64,000 nt of DNA from Pseudisothecium myosuroides (GCA_951799445.1 OX637290.1:31676987-31740986); one strand, 5' to 3'. Shown: positions 1 through 11,799, numbered from the stretch's first letter. Notes: generated by a model not told the origin, from the sequence alone. A program made the numbers and translations.

Positions 1-998
1 ACATTCTTGCTACAAAATCTATGAGATTATTAAACATTTTAAGGCATGTAAAAATCCTTATCAATTTTTCAAGCTATTTTGAGCTTTATCAATCATTTTT
101 ATCAACTAATGTACAGTAAAGAGGGGTTTTCTTACCATTCTGAACTACATGTAGGGAATATGAAAAAAGTGTGTATTGTAACATTTCTTTAATTATATAA
201 AATTGGCCTCATAAAATCGAAGTAGAGTCATTTTTTGTAGGATATATCTTAAAAGGTTAAATAGATTTACTCCTTAAAATGCGTGCAAGATTTTTAAATT
301 TTAAATTTTAATACACTTTCCTTTAAGTTTAAAATATACCTTTAATAATGACTACGTATATAAAAAAATCACTAATAGATACCTACTACTTGCAAAAAGG
401 GAAGTTTGAAGTACCCATTGTAGCAATGATGACATGGCTTGATGTCATAGGCATGTATGGCACCAAGTTATTGCCCTTATGGGCTTTGGACACTAGGCTC
501 TGGCACCATAATTGAATCCTCCAATAACTTCCTTTATTCTAGTATAAGTGAAAAATAAGTGAATCTAAATGAAAAGACAACATTAAATATTATAATAAAG
601 TAGATGTTTTTATTCATTGGCTTAAGAATCTCAATCCTCAAAAACAAATATATTCTAGTGTCATAAGAATACTGCAAGTCTTTAAAAATTATTCTTTTTA
701 TGAGATTAGTCATCAAATAATAATAGATTACAACTTTAAGTTGAAGTCTAAATGTACTTTCTATTCGTTAAATTTTTTATTAACTTTTGTGATAGTTGAA
801 TGACTAGCATAATTGTAATCAAAAACTATATATTTTAATTAAGGAAATAATTAAGGAAATAATTCATATTTGCTAATGTTTAGGGTTCAAATTTTAATTT
901 TTTTTGAGATTTTGATAATCAAAAAATATAAATAAATAGGTATATAATTTAAATAACTTATTTGTTAGAAATTTGGGAATAATTATAATTATTGTAGT
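1..998. other. AT-rich intergenic DNA, no gene seen
   Basis: Very AT-rich sequence with short runs of A and T. Short open frames here encode only low-complexity Ile/Phe/Lys-rich peptides without recognisable domains. I see no repeat boundary or RNA gene. Confidence 0.6.
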
Positions 999-1189
999 TG
1001 TAGGGCAAGGTCGATGGAAAATAATTTTAAAAATAGATGCCAAAATTTTAGGAAAATTATTTTCAAAGAACAAAAAAATTGTATGGTAAAAAAAGAATAT
1101 TGTCAAAAAAATTCTATTTTTAGCATCTACCAAACCATTTTCTTGGAAAAAATAAATATTCGGCAGAGAAGTGCCAACCATGCCCTTCA
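999..1189. mobile_element. Foldback MITE, family A copy 1
   Basis: The element starts TGTAGGGCAAGGTCGATGG, and its other end reads, in reverse complement, TGAAGGGCATGGTTGGCA. Inside, ATAGATGC near the left end and GCATCT near the right end extend the foldback. A second copy with the same ends and the same interior lies at 53423-53618, which confirms the boundaries. No coding capacity. A target duplication is not clear. It is a non-autonomous TIR element of undetermined superfamily. Confidence 0.7.
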
Positions 1190-3053
1190 CTTATGGTATA
1201 CATGTAAGTTTTTAATATCAAATTTTTTTCTCATTTTTCTATTTAAAAAAATAGATATTCTTGAAGTATATCCATTATTGTATATATTTATACATGTATA
1301 GATAAAGGTAGGTGGCAATGGATACTTGTTGTTACTAATCACTTATAAAATACCTAATATTCAGTTTTACAAATGATTTAGTTTTTGTCATTATAAGGAC
1401 TTAGACTTGGGAGGGTTCTATATTGCAAAGTTTTCAAAATCAATAGAGTGTGAAGATAGGGGTTTATAGATTCTAAAATGTATAAATAATGAACCACTTA
1501 CAAAGACTTGTAATTCTAAGATAATCTCCCTAGGTGTAGATAATGTTCTAAGAATAATCATGAAATATCCTTAAACTATTATCTAAATATCCAAAAATTT
1601 TGTAGAATATTTTTAGAGTGCTCGTATTATTTCATACTCCTTCTCTAAATTTCCCTTGAACGCACGAGGGTTCAAAAAAACACTATAAGTGTATTTTCCA
1701 AGGGCATTAGTTTTACTTAGAATAATATAAATAAGCCATGGTACATGTTTGAAGGTTTTATTGATTTATATTAATTTAAAATATATTTTCAATATTGTGA
1801 ATACAATACTTTTTTGTATGAAATTAATATTTCTGGGCCTTATTTTTACTTTCATAATATTTTTAATTTATTATCTTCAATTAGTAGCAATATACAAAAT
1901 TAGGAGCTTGATATGTTTTGATTTTGTTTTTGAAAAGAAAATAGAGTCATCAATATATTGACTCCATTCCAAAACTCTCTCATTTTTAATTCTATTAATT
2001 ATTGATGTGTTAAATTATTCTTATAATGAATTTTTTTAATTTAATGGAAATTAATCCTCAAAAATTTGTTATTTATATTATCATAAGGATCTAAAATGTA
2101 CATATCAATGAAACTCAATATGGAGGTGGCAAGTCACAATCACCAATCCAACATTTTTTTAGATTAGGTACCTAATTGTGACCACTTTCAAAAATCGACC
2201 TATATGTATTCTTGCCTAAAATGTATGATTTCTATTCATAAGAATGTAAATTCAAGTTTAGATAAATTTATTTTTTAACACTTTGAAAATTCATAGTTTA
2301 TTCATATAGTGTCGAAATTAGTCAAAAAAAAAAGTTTAGATTCACCTTTTAATTTTTAGCAAGATCCAATAAAACTTTAATGATTTAATATGAACAATAT
2401 TCAATTGCTTATTGGAAAGCATTTAGGTGTATTTATCTTAATAGTGTCCGAACTACCTTAATAAACTCTTCATTCAAAATGATCTTTGGACCAACATTAT
2501 GATGATGATGTTTATAATCATGGTTGTTGTTGTAAGCAAATGCCAAATAATCATTTTGTTTTTGTATGAGTATTAGGACTCAATGAAGCACTATCCTTTT
2601 AAAGAGACATCTCCCTCTCCATCCCTCTACACCCTCTCAAAGCTCATAAAAAAAACTTCATCTCCCTTAAAGTGTCGATTTCAAGTTTGAAAATTAAACC
2701 TCTACCATTGATGAGTGTTGTGAGCAAAGAAATCCAGACCACTTGTATTAGGTGCACCCTACCTTCATTTCTCTTTTGGGACGGTCTCTCTTCTCTATTG
2801 CAACACTACAATGATGCAAAGTCTTTTGTTATATAAAATGTTTATAATCATTATTTTGATTTGATTTGATTGAGCTCACTAAAAAAAAAATAGGGAGAAA
2901 AGAAAGGATTGTAGCAAGAACCACGGTTTAATTCAATGACAAAGTCTGTTAAACTATCTCAAGTATCCTACATCATGTCACAACTTAGAGGGGTAGGTAT
3001 TGGATTAATTAGTTGTACATCTTTTCTACATTATTTCACTAGCAAGGCCAAGC
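1190..3053. other. AT-rich intergenic DNA, no gene seen
   Basis: No conserved reading frame, RNA gene or clear repeat boundary seen. Around 2140-2220 and 2570-2830 the sequence is less AT-biased but still carries stops in all frames. Confidence 0.55.
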
Positions 3054-3244
3054 CACTACACTAAAATTGGTAAATAGTGTTGGCAACACTAATTGTCCCA
3101 CCTAACACTAATTGTGATTTGCAAGGTTAGTGTTAGATCATTATTTATCAAATCTAACACTATTTTAGCTCGATAGTAAAATCAGATGAATGACAGAGAG
3201 AGTCAGAATTTTTACGAGAGTGCATTTAGTGTTAGATGGGAACT

Positions 3245-3412
3245 AAATGAAATGCCGAAATAGACAGTGAAATGCTGAAATGCTGAAATAAATAATGAAA
3301 TGCTGAAATAAATAAATGAAATGCTGAAATAAATAATGAAATGCTGAAATAAATAAATGAAATGCTGAATTGCTGAAAAATGCTGAATTGCTGAAAAATG
3401 CTAAAATAAAAA
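3245..3412. repeat. Minisatellite of GAAATGCTGAAATAAATAA-type units
   Basis: About nine imperfect copies of a short unit built on GAAATGCTGAAATAAATAA. The later units shorten to AAATGCTGAATTGCTG. It lies inside the TIR element, so it was amplified within a transposon. The long minus-strand open frame across it reads as low-complexity repeats and is not a gene. Confidence 0.8.
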
Positions 3413-3597
3413 AGTGGCGACCAAAAAAAAAAAAAAAACTATTTTTCAGAGGAAATAGAGGAGAGAAAGACAAATCCAATGGTGTCATCCAATGTTCAAT
3501 CACATACATCAAAAAAAAGATATAGGCAACGGAAGTTTGAAATTTGAAATCAAGCGGCAAAGGAATCGGACCGCAAGAGGTGTGGAAAACTGTGTTT

Positions 3598-3830
3598 TCC
3601 AAGGAAGGGCCAAAGGTTGACGGCAAGAGGCGGAAAACACAGTTTTCCAGGGAAGATCCAGAGTATGACGGCAAGAGGCGGAAAACACAGTTTCCCAGGG
3701 AAGATCCAGAGTATGACGGCAAGAGGCGGAAAACACAGTTTCCCCAGGGAAGATCTAGAGTATGACGGCAAGAGGCGGAAAACACAATTTGCCAGGGAAG
3801 GGGCAGATTTTGACGGCGGGAGGTAAGTGC
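3598..3830. repeat. 48-49 bp minisatellite, about 4.5 copies
   Basis: The marker GACGGCAAGAGGCGGAAAAC recurs at 3619, 3667, 3715 and 3764, with a degenerate start at 3812. The spacing is 48, 48, 49 and 48 bp. Units are GC-richer than the surroundings. Because 48 is a multiple of three, several frames stay open through the array and mimic a repeat protein. The single 49 bp unit breaks any such frame. Confidence 0.85.
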
Positions 3831-3930
3831 CCCAACACTATTTATACATAAGTTGGAAAATAGTGTTGGGGGGTAAAAACATGGAACAACACTAATTATC
3901 ACCCAACACTATTTACCAATTTTAGTGTAG

Positions 3931-5449
3931 CTTGCATGTAGCTCCACAAATTCAGCAAGCCTTGAATAAAGAGCAATTGAGGCAACAAAAACTTAACTAA
4001 TGTATATATATGAAATTTGAAGTGAAGGTACACGTGATAGTTATAGACATTGAGTAATTTTTTGCACTTTTTGAAATTAGTTTATTATTTTTAAAGAGCC
4101 TTGATTGGATGCCTATTTTTGCCATTTCAGGGGATAGCCCTATTTTTGACCTAAAAAAAATTAGGAGATGAAAATTAGAGAAACAGGTTTTGTACAAAGA
4201 TTACACACATTGAAAATGAGTTTTTATGCAAATTTTGATATGTGTGGCGTACACATGGGTTCAAATTGTGCGTTTTTGCACAATGAACGAGAATGAGAAA
4301 AAAAATTCCTTTCAAAAGTATTTAGTGCAATTCATTTGCATCAAAGTGTAGAAAAATGACCATTTTTTATTTTTAATAAATTTTTAAATGAATAAAAATC
4401 AAAATGTTCATGCACCCATTTTTTGCTAATTTCTTGTTAATTTCATTTTATAGTCTGTAGTCTGTTGCAGTCAGTAGCAATGCATAGTATTGTAGAGCAG
4501 GCCCAATGATTTTTTAATTTTAATTTTAATTATTTTATTAATTTTTCCATATATAATGTATTTTATTTATTTATTTATTTATTTATTATTTTAATGATTT
4601 ATAGTACACTACTCCTACATATTTTTTGTAGTAATGGTAGCAATAGTAATCCTATCGCCTGAAACAAAGTTTTTGAAACGAAGACATTAATTGTTTCTTA
4701 CAATGACCCTATTGTTCCAATAATGGCCTCCTTATATTTCTCTCTTGGTCATTGATTATGTATCTCTCTACTTCTATTTTAACATGTAATTGAGTACCTG
4801 TGATGGGTTTCCAAGGTATAATACATTTTTGTAAGTCATGATTCTCAAACGCATGATTTAACCTATGGAAATAACAAGTAACTATGAGTATATGGCATTC
4901 CATGCACGCAAAACAATGTTCATTATGGAATGTGTTATAGAATGATGTATCTCAACAAACTAACATTGAATTAGAAGTCAATCCCTTGGCAAGTTTAATC
5001 ATTGTTCAAATTATGGGGTAGAGGCTTCTAAACTTTCAATAACTAAGCTAATGTCAACTGCAATTTTGAAATGATTGTGTTCAATTCTACTAATTAAAAG
5101 ACATTTATACTTGAATTTTGGAAAAAATTCTCTAAATATTTTTTAACAAGCATTGCAATTGAATAGTTCACCTTCAAATTTTATATAGTAAATGCATGTG
5201 TCCACTAAGTTGAAAAATTGATGATATGTATTGAAATTTAATTGAGAATCCATAGAAATATTCAATACAAATAGATTTAAAATTGAGAAAGTTTTCCAAT
5301 TTTTCCTAAGTAACCTATATTTCAACTAAAAAACTAAATTAAACATAGGACTCATAGTCACTATTCTAAACTCTATGGAAATTGGCTTGCATTTGAAATA
5401 ATCCTCGTAGAGTATTTGTTATTAAATGAAGTTTTTGAAAAGATAGTTG
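3931..5449. other. AT-rich intergenic DNA, no gene seen
   Basis: Contains a (TTTA)n-like stretch near 4560-4590 and otherwise unremarkable AT-rich sequence. No supported gene or repeat boundary. Confidence 0.55.
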
Positions 5450-5454
5450 TAAAC

Positions 5455-5677
5455 TGTCACGGAGATAGAACCTTGTAAAAGTTCTAAGATCCTTAAGAGT
5501 AAAATTAAAAGTAAAGTAAAAGAAGTTTAGATCCTTGAGTATATAAAGAAGTCAAGACTAAGGAATTCCTCAGTCTCGACAACTCCTTTTATTACTTAAT
5601 ATATTTTTTCTTATATATATCTTATCTTGTATTGTCTTATTCTTGTCTTGTCTGGTGTTTTGATCTTGTCCTTGACA
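5455..5677 (+). repeat. 5' LTR
   Basis: Starts TGTCACGGAGATAG and ends CTTGTCCTTGACA. It contains GAGTATATAAAGAAG near 5540, a probable TATA box of the element's own promoter. It matches the 3' LTR along its length except for small substitutions and the much shorter TA tract. Confidence 0.88.
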
Positions 5678-6487
5678 GTTTGTCAAGACTCCTCCACAAT
5701 GTGTTCCACCAATCCCTCAATACGCCCCATCTCCAGCAACAATCCCAAGGCCCACCGCAAATTTTCAAACCCTTGGTCTTCATGAGGTTGTGGTCCTTCA
5801 CACGGCCCCATCTGCTCTCTAGAGTCAAGGATCACCTTCTTGCCACAATGGACCACGTGCTTGAGAACCACGTCCTTCGCAAGAGCTCGGCACAGCCCTG
5901 CTATCACCACCTGAAAAACCCTTGCGAATAATTCCCGACAACGTGTTTGTGAGCACAGTCTTTCTAAATCATAGGCTATGGCATCATCAAAATCATAGGC
6001 CATGGTGTTATTTAGATCACGCCATGGCCTATGATTCAGAGGGACTACGCTCACAAACACGTTGTCGGGAATTATTCGCAAGGGTTTTTCAGGTGGTGAT
6101 AGTAGGGCCGTGCCGAGCTCTTGCGGAGGACGTTCTCAAGCACGTGGTCCATTGTGGCAAGAAGGTGATCCTTGACTCTAGAGAGCAGATGGGGCCGTGT
6201 GAAGGACCACAACCTCATGAAGACCAAGGGTTTGAAAATTTGCGGTGGGCCTTAGGACTGTTGCTGGAGATGGGGCGTATTGAGGGATTGGTGGAACACA
6301 TTGTGGAGGAGTCTTGACAAACTGTCAAGGACAAGATCAAAACACCAGACAAGACAAGAATAAGACAATACAAGATAAGATATATATAAGAAAAAATATA
6401 TTAAGTAATAAAAGGAGTTGTCGAGACTGAGGAATTCCTTAGTCTTGACTTCTTTATATACTCAAGGATCTAAACTTCTTTTACTTT
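5513..6487. repeat. ~975 bp near-perfect palindrome formed from LTR and leader
   Basis: The left arm (5513 to ~6010) contains the 3' two-thirds of the 5' LTR plus leader. The right arm (~6020 to 6487) is its reverse complement. The centre near 6001-6030 is itself a small hairpin around GCCATGGTG / CACGCCATGGC. Most differences between arms are transitions, as expected for methylated, deaminating TE DNA. Each arm holds the same ~130-residue open frame in mirror orientation, with no domain I recognise. The arm boundary at 6487 lies next to GTCTAGTGTTTTGAT, similar to the LTR end, so template switching or recombination at this short homology may have made it. Confidence 0.85.
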
Positions 6488-6505
6488 GTCTAGTGTTTTG
6501 ATATT

Positions 6506-7325
6506 GTGTCTGACTGTGGACCGCAGTTCATCTCCAAATTTTGGCAATCGCTACTTGAAATTTTGAAAGTGAAGATCAAGCGTTCATCAGCATTTCATCC
6601 ACAAACGGAACGAGTAAATCAAGTCTTGGAGCAATATCTTCAGTGTACTATTAATTACCAACAAGATGATTGGACATCTTTACTACCACTTGCCGAATTT
6701 GCTTACAACAATAGCGTGCATGCATCTATACAAGAGACTCCATTTTATATCAATTATGGATATCACCCCAAGATTGATATGCTATTGGTTTGGAAGGGAG
6801 AGAGTCCTGCAGCAGAGGATTTTGCAACATGTATGAAAGAATTACACTCAACAATGAAGAAACATCTTGAAAAAAGTCACGTTCGTTACAAAGAATCTGC
6901 TGATGTAAAAAGAAGAGAGCAACCAAATTTTCAAATAGGTGATAAGGTGTGACTACTACCGCAAGATTGGACCGTTTTAAATTAAAAAACAAATCAATGT
7001 TGTTGCAAATTGGTTGGAATTATTTGCATCCATGAAGATACATCCTGTTTTTCACACTTCACTTTTGTAAACCTATAAAGAATCCAATTTTTCTAGCAGA
7101 ATTCAAGCACCACCACCTCCTATTGTAATTGATGATTGCCAAGAATATGAAGCTGAGGATATTTTAGATTCGAGGATTCGACGAGGTCAAGTAGAATATC
7201 TAATTCATTGGCGTGGATATCCAATTAGTGAGCGTATGTGGGAACCAACCTCTAACTTAACAAATGCATCATTGAAGATTCAAGAATTTCATCAGCGCCA
7301 ACCAAACAAATCAAGATCTAGATAG
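6506..7325 (+). pseudogene. Ty3/gypsy integrase C-terminal half plus chromodomain (pol remnant)
   Basis: The frame at 6506-6952 begins in the integrase catalytic core at SDCGPQF (second catalytic Asp) and continues through HPQTERVNQ (third catalytic Glu), where the usual DGQ stretch before TERVN is missing. It reaches GDKV and then TGA, where the family has Trp (TGG), consistent with a G-to-A change. A different frame resumes with an IHPVFH motif, an in-frame TAA near 7070, and then a chromodomain: EYEAEDILDSRI, LIHWRGYP and WEP, ending at a stop at 7325. The first catalytic Asp and everything upstream are gone. The chromodomain identifies the chromovirus clade. It cannot encode working integrase. 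Confidence 0.88.
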
Positions 7326-7367
7326 AATAAACTCCTCGAAAGATTTCGAAGCTAAAGGGGGAGGTAA

Positions 7368-7522
7368 TGTCACAGAAATAGAACCTTGTAAAAGTTCTAA
7401 GATCCTTAAAAGTAAAATTAAGATTAGAGTAAAAGAAGTTTAGATCCTTGAGTATATAAAAAAGTCAAGACTGAGGAATTTCTCAGTCTTGACAACTCCT
7501 TTTATTACTTAATATATTTTCT

Positions 7523-7591
<69 letters not shown>

Positions 7592-7651
7592 TATCTTGTC
7601 TTGCCTTGTCTTGTTCTTGTCTTGTCTGGTGTTTTGATCTTGTCCTTGACA
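7368..7651 (+). repeat. 3' LTR with expanded TA microsatellite
   Basis: Starts TGTCACAGAAATAG and ends CTTGTCCTTGACA. It carries GAGTATATAAAAAAG near 7450 (TATA box). It is longer than the 5' LTR (284 against 223 bp), mainly because a short TATATA run has grown into a perfect TA array at about 7525-7590. Confidence 0.9.
7525..7590. repeat. (TA)n microsatellite
   Basis: About 33 uninterrupted TA dinucleotides inside the 3' LTR. The homologous site in the 5' LTR has only a few, so the expansion happened after insertion. Confidence 0.95.
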
Positions 7652-7656
7652 TAAAC

Positions 7657-10600
7657 AAGTTTTAACACATTTTAGGTCATTGAAGTTGTGATAATGATGC
7701 ACTCTATACTTTTATAAAACTCCAATCTACATAGTCAAGAACATTGAATTTGAAAGGAAAAATAATGAATATTTTTCTTTGAGATTTAACATGGCCTATC
7801 CTATAGGTTAGATGGAGGTATTTGCAATGATGTTGGATATCTTCAAAGCAATTAATGCCTACTTTTGTTAATTCATAAATTTTGGACCTACAAAACAGAA
7901 ACATTTGAAATTTCAAGTGTTTTTCATCATATTGTCTTTAGAAGTAAAATTTAAATACAAGTTGGACCATCATAGTTGTGGCTAATACACATGGCACACT
8001 AGTCTATACATTATTGTAGGTGATTGTTTTGTAGTGTAGTGACATCTCAAACCTCAAAAAACAACGAGCTAATGGAAGCGTGCTCAGTACTGTTCAAGAA
8101 CTTTTAAAGCGATGAGCACAAATTAAAGCAAGTTTCACACCCTTTGGATTCACCAAGTACAATTCGTCAATTTTTAAAGAATTTTTGTCAACTAAAATTA
8201 CTACAGTTAAAAGAATGACTAAAGTAAGATTTAACAAATCAAATAATGTAGCGCAATTGAAGGTGTTATTAATACCTCTTGAAAGCTTTAGAGGAAGAAA
8301 TTTGCACGTTGGAAATCGTATGTGATTTCAAACCATAGAGCATGGGATATTCATTTTTAAATTATTTTTGTCTTCAAAATTTATTTGATATAGAAAATTG
8401 TTGTAAATGGGATTTGATTGATGGGATGTATTAGTTGTTAGAAAAATATGTACTATTAATACTTTCAGATATTTCAATCTATATAGATGATGACTTTAAT
8501 TTTCAAATAGAAATTAAAATATTAAAAAAAAATAGATTTAATATGAGCTTCGCCATGGGTTATATGGAAGTGATTTTTAACTTGTCGGAAAAGCTGCTTC
8601 AAAAGTGGTAGTGTCTATATCATTATTTATAAACTTTGACTCTACAAATTTAAAAAAAAAAAAAAACTTTTCAAAAATTTAATTCTTAAATGAAATCTAA
8701 ATATAGGTTGGATTGTCATAGTTGTAGTAATAATGTCGAGCATACTACCATTGTCTTCTCTTGTGTCTTTTTTAAAACTTCCTAAATGACCTACATCTAC
8801 TCCTTTAAATATAGGAAGGGACCTATTCTCAAACATTCAAAATTACAGTGAACATTGTAGAATAATAAAATATCCTATCAATGATACCAATTTTAGTAAA
8901 CTATTGAATTTAAGTTTCTTTTCTTTCATCTTATACTACAAAGTATTGTAGTTTGGAATACAGAAGCAATTATAAATGTGGAATCCACAAGGTTAGCTTG
9001 GCTATTGGGACAATTACGGATTAAAGACACATTGATACAATTTTAACTTTGTTTGATTCTTTAATAGGGAGTGCTAACATATGAGTATAGAATCTATGAG
9101 CCCATGAGCCTAAAAGTCTATATTACAAATACCTTTTATGGTTATATGTGTCTATGTTATAAATACCTATGTTATAAACTCTTGCCATATTATAGTGCAC
9201 CTATATTCGAGCCTATATTATAGGCACAAATGTTTTAAACACGTTCAAATGGTTGTAGGTACATACCTACAATTAGGTTCAAGGCTTACATGCTCATGTC
9301 TCTGCACTCATGCACAAGCATCGTTTTTTATGAAACTTTTTGAAACTTTTTCATAATATTAAAACTTATTATCATTTTGTGAATATAATTTTTTATTTCA
9401 ATTGTTGCCCTAAAGCAAAAGTTATACCATAATAAGCCCAAATTTGAAATTAGCAGGCAAGAAACAAAATCCACAAAAATTTGAAATAATTTTTTTTTTA
9501 ATGCATTTCTCGTAGATTAAATTTTTGTCTACATAGAAATCTTTGATTCATTCCATTTGGATTTGTGATGTGAAAGTTATGGAGCATCTTTTTTTTTTGG
9601 GGAAAAGGTGACCATTGTATTAACAAACACAGTAAAGTACATAGCAATTTTTTCGCCCCTCATCACACCCGAGCCACCCGAAGGAGGCACGGGTGCAGAG
9701 AGGCAAGGAAAAATGGAGGTCAATCTGGCTCCCAGGGGCGGTAGTTATGGAGCATCTTGTTTGGTGGGCAATCAGAGCATCTTTTTTAGCTCAATTTTAA
9801 TATTTTTTCAAAGCAAAAAGTTCCAAAGGGTTAACCTTGATAGTTAAAACAATCTCACCATTGTGGTTAGTGGGTTTTAATTCCATCTTAGACCTATTGG
9901 CGATTTTTTCTCTATCACATACTTTCTTCTACTTATCAATTTTTTAAAGAATGAAAATCACTTTTGTTTTTTTAACTCTTATTTTTTCTATATTCTCAAA
10001 TTAATTCTTCATGATAAAAATATCTAGATTCAAAATCTATAGTATAAAATTTATTAAGCTAAGAAAATTCAAAGTCTCATAAACTAGTTTGCCACAATGT
10101 CCAAAAATATGATTTCTTCACATTTGAACACATTTGTCTTGCAATCTATGAGGTCAAAGTGTTTGAAATATTTTCTACACATTTACATACTAGTCTACTA
10201 CAAGATCCTATGGTTAATTATGTAAAAAAATACTATTAAATTATTTTTTGCTCTCTACACTAGAAATTGGCATATCTGAGTGTTTTTTGACAAAAGAAAG
10301 CCCTTTGGGACTATTGAGGTTAAACAATATTGTACTTGAGAGGATCAATTTCAACAAGGAAGCAATTGATAAGTTTTGCAATTCAATTTCCATGTCAGAT
10401 TTGGGAAGACCCACGTCATTCTACACCAATTACAAGGTGAGATGTGGCACTTTCTAACATTATTAACTTAGGTTATGCCGAATTGGACCCTCACCTAGGA
10501 TGTATTGATTTCCACTATAGCTAGCCACATAACATTGTATATATCATTAGACAGTGATCTTCCCTATATAAGGAAGGTATTATGCTTTACTAGATTCCTA

Positions 10601-10770
10601 GGAGGGATTTATCACTTAATTCAAGGATTGGGGTTGGTTGAGGAGCCGCACTATATAAGACAATTTTGTTCAATGTAGGGTCTTCTTTTCAAGAATGCAA
10701 AAAGGACCCCTGCCTCATTGTTAATCAATATTAAGGTAGGATGCTCTAAAAGCAACCTCTAACACAAAGG
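7657..10770. other. AT-rich intergenic DNA; small GC-rich patch near 9650-9740
   Basis: No gene recognised. At 9590-9760 a run of T followed by GGGGAAAAGGTGACC and a GC-rich patch (CCGAGCCACCCGAAGGAGGC) stands out from its surroundings and could be a fragment of a retroelement, but no domain is visible. A G-run of about 12 lies at 10811-10824. Confidence 0.5.
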
Positions 10771-11795
10771 TACATTTTGCTTTCTTCAATAAAACAATAA
10801 TGTACATTTAAGGGGGGGGGGGGGCTTTTCAGCTTAAACCTTGCATTTCAGCTTCAAAAATTTGGAACTACTTCCATGAAGGTCCCCAAAAGATGAAACG
10901 ACTTGGATTCGATGCCAATTCCATTTTTCTTCCTACAAAAATTGATTGAAAATTGTTTCAAGAAGTTTGGCTTCCCCCAATGCAATCAACTCTTAAAAGA
11001 GGCACTTTAAGAGCAACCTACTTCTCCTTATGCATTCCCATCTTTCGGTAAGGTAGTCTATTTTAAAAGCTGCCGTGCTCTAAAAGTGATCATCGCACAT
11101 AGGTACATTTTGCTTTCTTCAATGTACCAGTAGTATACATTTCAGGAGGTGGTTGCTTTCTGTGACCACTGCATTTCAACTTCAAAAATTTATAACTAAT
11201 CCCACAATGGTCCAAAAAATATGAAACCACTTGCATTCAATGCCAATCCCATTTTCCTTCCTCCAAAAAATGACTGAAAATTGTTCCAAGAAGTTTAGCT
11301 TCCCCCCAATGCAATCAACTCTTGAAAGCGATCATGCATGGCACAGAGGTACATTTTGCTTCCTTCAATGTACTAGTAGTGCACATTTCAAGAGGTGGTT
11401 GCTTCTCGCGACCCCTGCATTTCAACTTCAAAAATTCATAACTAATCCCACGATGGTCCAAAAAAGATGAAACCACTTGCGTTCGATGCCAATTCCATTT
11501 TCCTTCCTCCAAAAAATGACTGAAAATTGTTCCAAGAAGTTTAGCTTCCCCCCAATGCAATCAACTCTTGAAAGTGATTCATGCATGGCACAGAGGTACA
11601 TTTTTTTTTCTTCAATGTGTCAATAGTGTACATTTCATGAGGTGGTCGCTTCTTGTGACCCCTACATTTCAACTTCAAAAAATTCATAACTAACTCCAGG
11701 ATGGTCCAAAAAAGATGAAACCACTTGCGTTCGATGCCAATTCCATTTTCCTTCCTCCAAAAATTCACTGAAAATTGTTTCAAGAAGTTTAGCTC
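10771..11795. repeat. Tandem array of ~247 bp units (four copies)
   Basis: The marker TACATTTTGCTTTCTTCAAT starts units at 10771, 11104, 11350 and (degenerate) 11598, giving spacings of 333, 246 and 248 bp. Each unit then contains ATTTCAACTTCAAAAAT, GATGAAACCACTTG and AAGAAGTTTAGCTTCCCCCC. The last unit stops near 11795. A diverged single unit in reverse orientation lies at about 39235-39600, so this is a dispersed family that expanded locally. Frames open across units in either strand are not conserved between units, so coding is unlikely. Confidence 0.85.
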
Positions 11796-11799
11796 ACCC

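Larger units (their letters stand above)
3056..3930. mobile_element. TIR transposon carrying internal minisatellites
   Basis: The ends are a perfect 28 bp terminal inverted repeat beginning CTACACTAAAATTGG (left 3056, right end 3930). On the left, two further bases give CACTACACTAAA, reminiscent of CACTA (En/Spm) ends, but the right flank does not complete CACTA, so the superfamily is uncertain. Subterminal copies of the AACACTA / TAGTGTT motif occur in both orientations near both ends, as in CACTA elements. The interior is not transposase. It consists of two tandem arrays listed separately. Non-autonomous. Confidence 0.75.
5450..7656 (+). mobile_element. Deleted Ty3/gypsy chromovirus with both LTRs and TSD
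   Basis: Two related LTRs (5455-5677 and 7368-7651) begin TGTCAC and end TTGACA. They are flanked by the same five bases TAAAC (5450-5454 and 7652-7656), a perfect 5 bp target duplication, so the outer boundaries are exact. A polypurine tract AAAGGGGGAGG (7354-7364) sits just upstream of the 3' LTR. Inside, only the C-terminal half of integrase and a chromodomain remain. Gag, protease, reverse transcriptase and RNase H are absent and their place is taken by a large palindrome. At ~2.2 kb, against several kb expected for a complete chromovirus, it is a non-autonomous derivative that transposed, or was rearranged, after losing its core. Confidence 0.9.

Noticed and set aside
3243..3902. Long minus-strand open frame with protein repeats such as VFSASCRHTLDLPW
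   Set aside because: It is the translation of a 48-49 bp minisatellite inside a transposon; a 49 bp unit breaks the repeat frame and the rest is low complexity.
5683..6317. Two mirror-image ~130-residue open frames
   Set aside because: They are the same sequence on the two arms of the palindrome, within retrotransposon leader DNA, and show no gag-like motif I can recognise.
7505..7702. Open frame reading (IY)n
   Set aside because: It is the (TA)n microsatellite of the 3' LTR.
9608..9847. 79-codon open frame with PPEGGTGAERQGK
   Set aside because: No start context, domain or second exon; it covers a short GC-rich patch that is more likely a repeat fragment.
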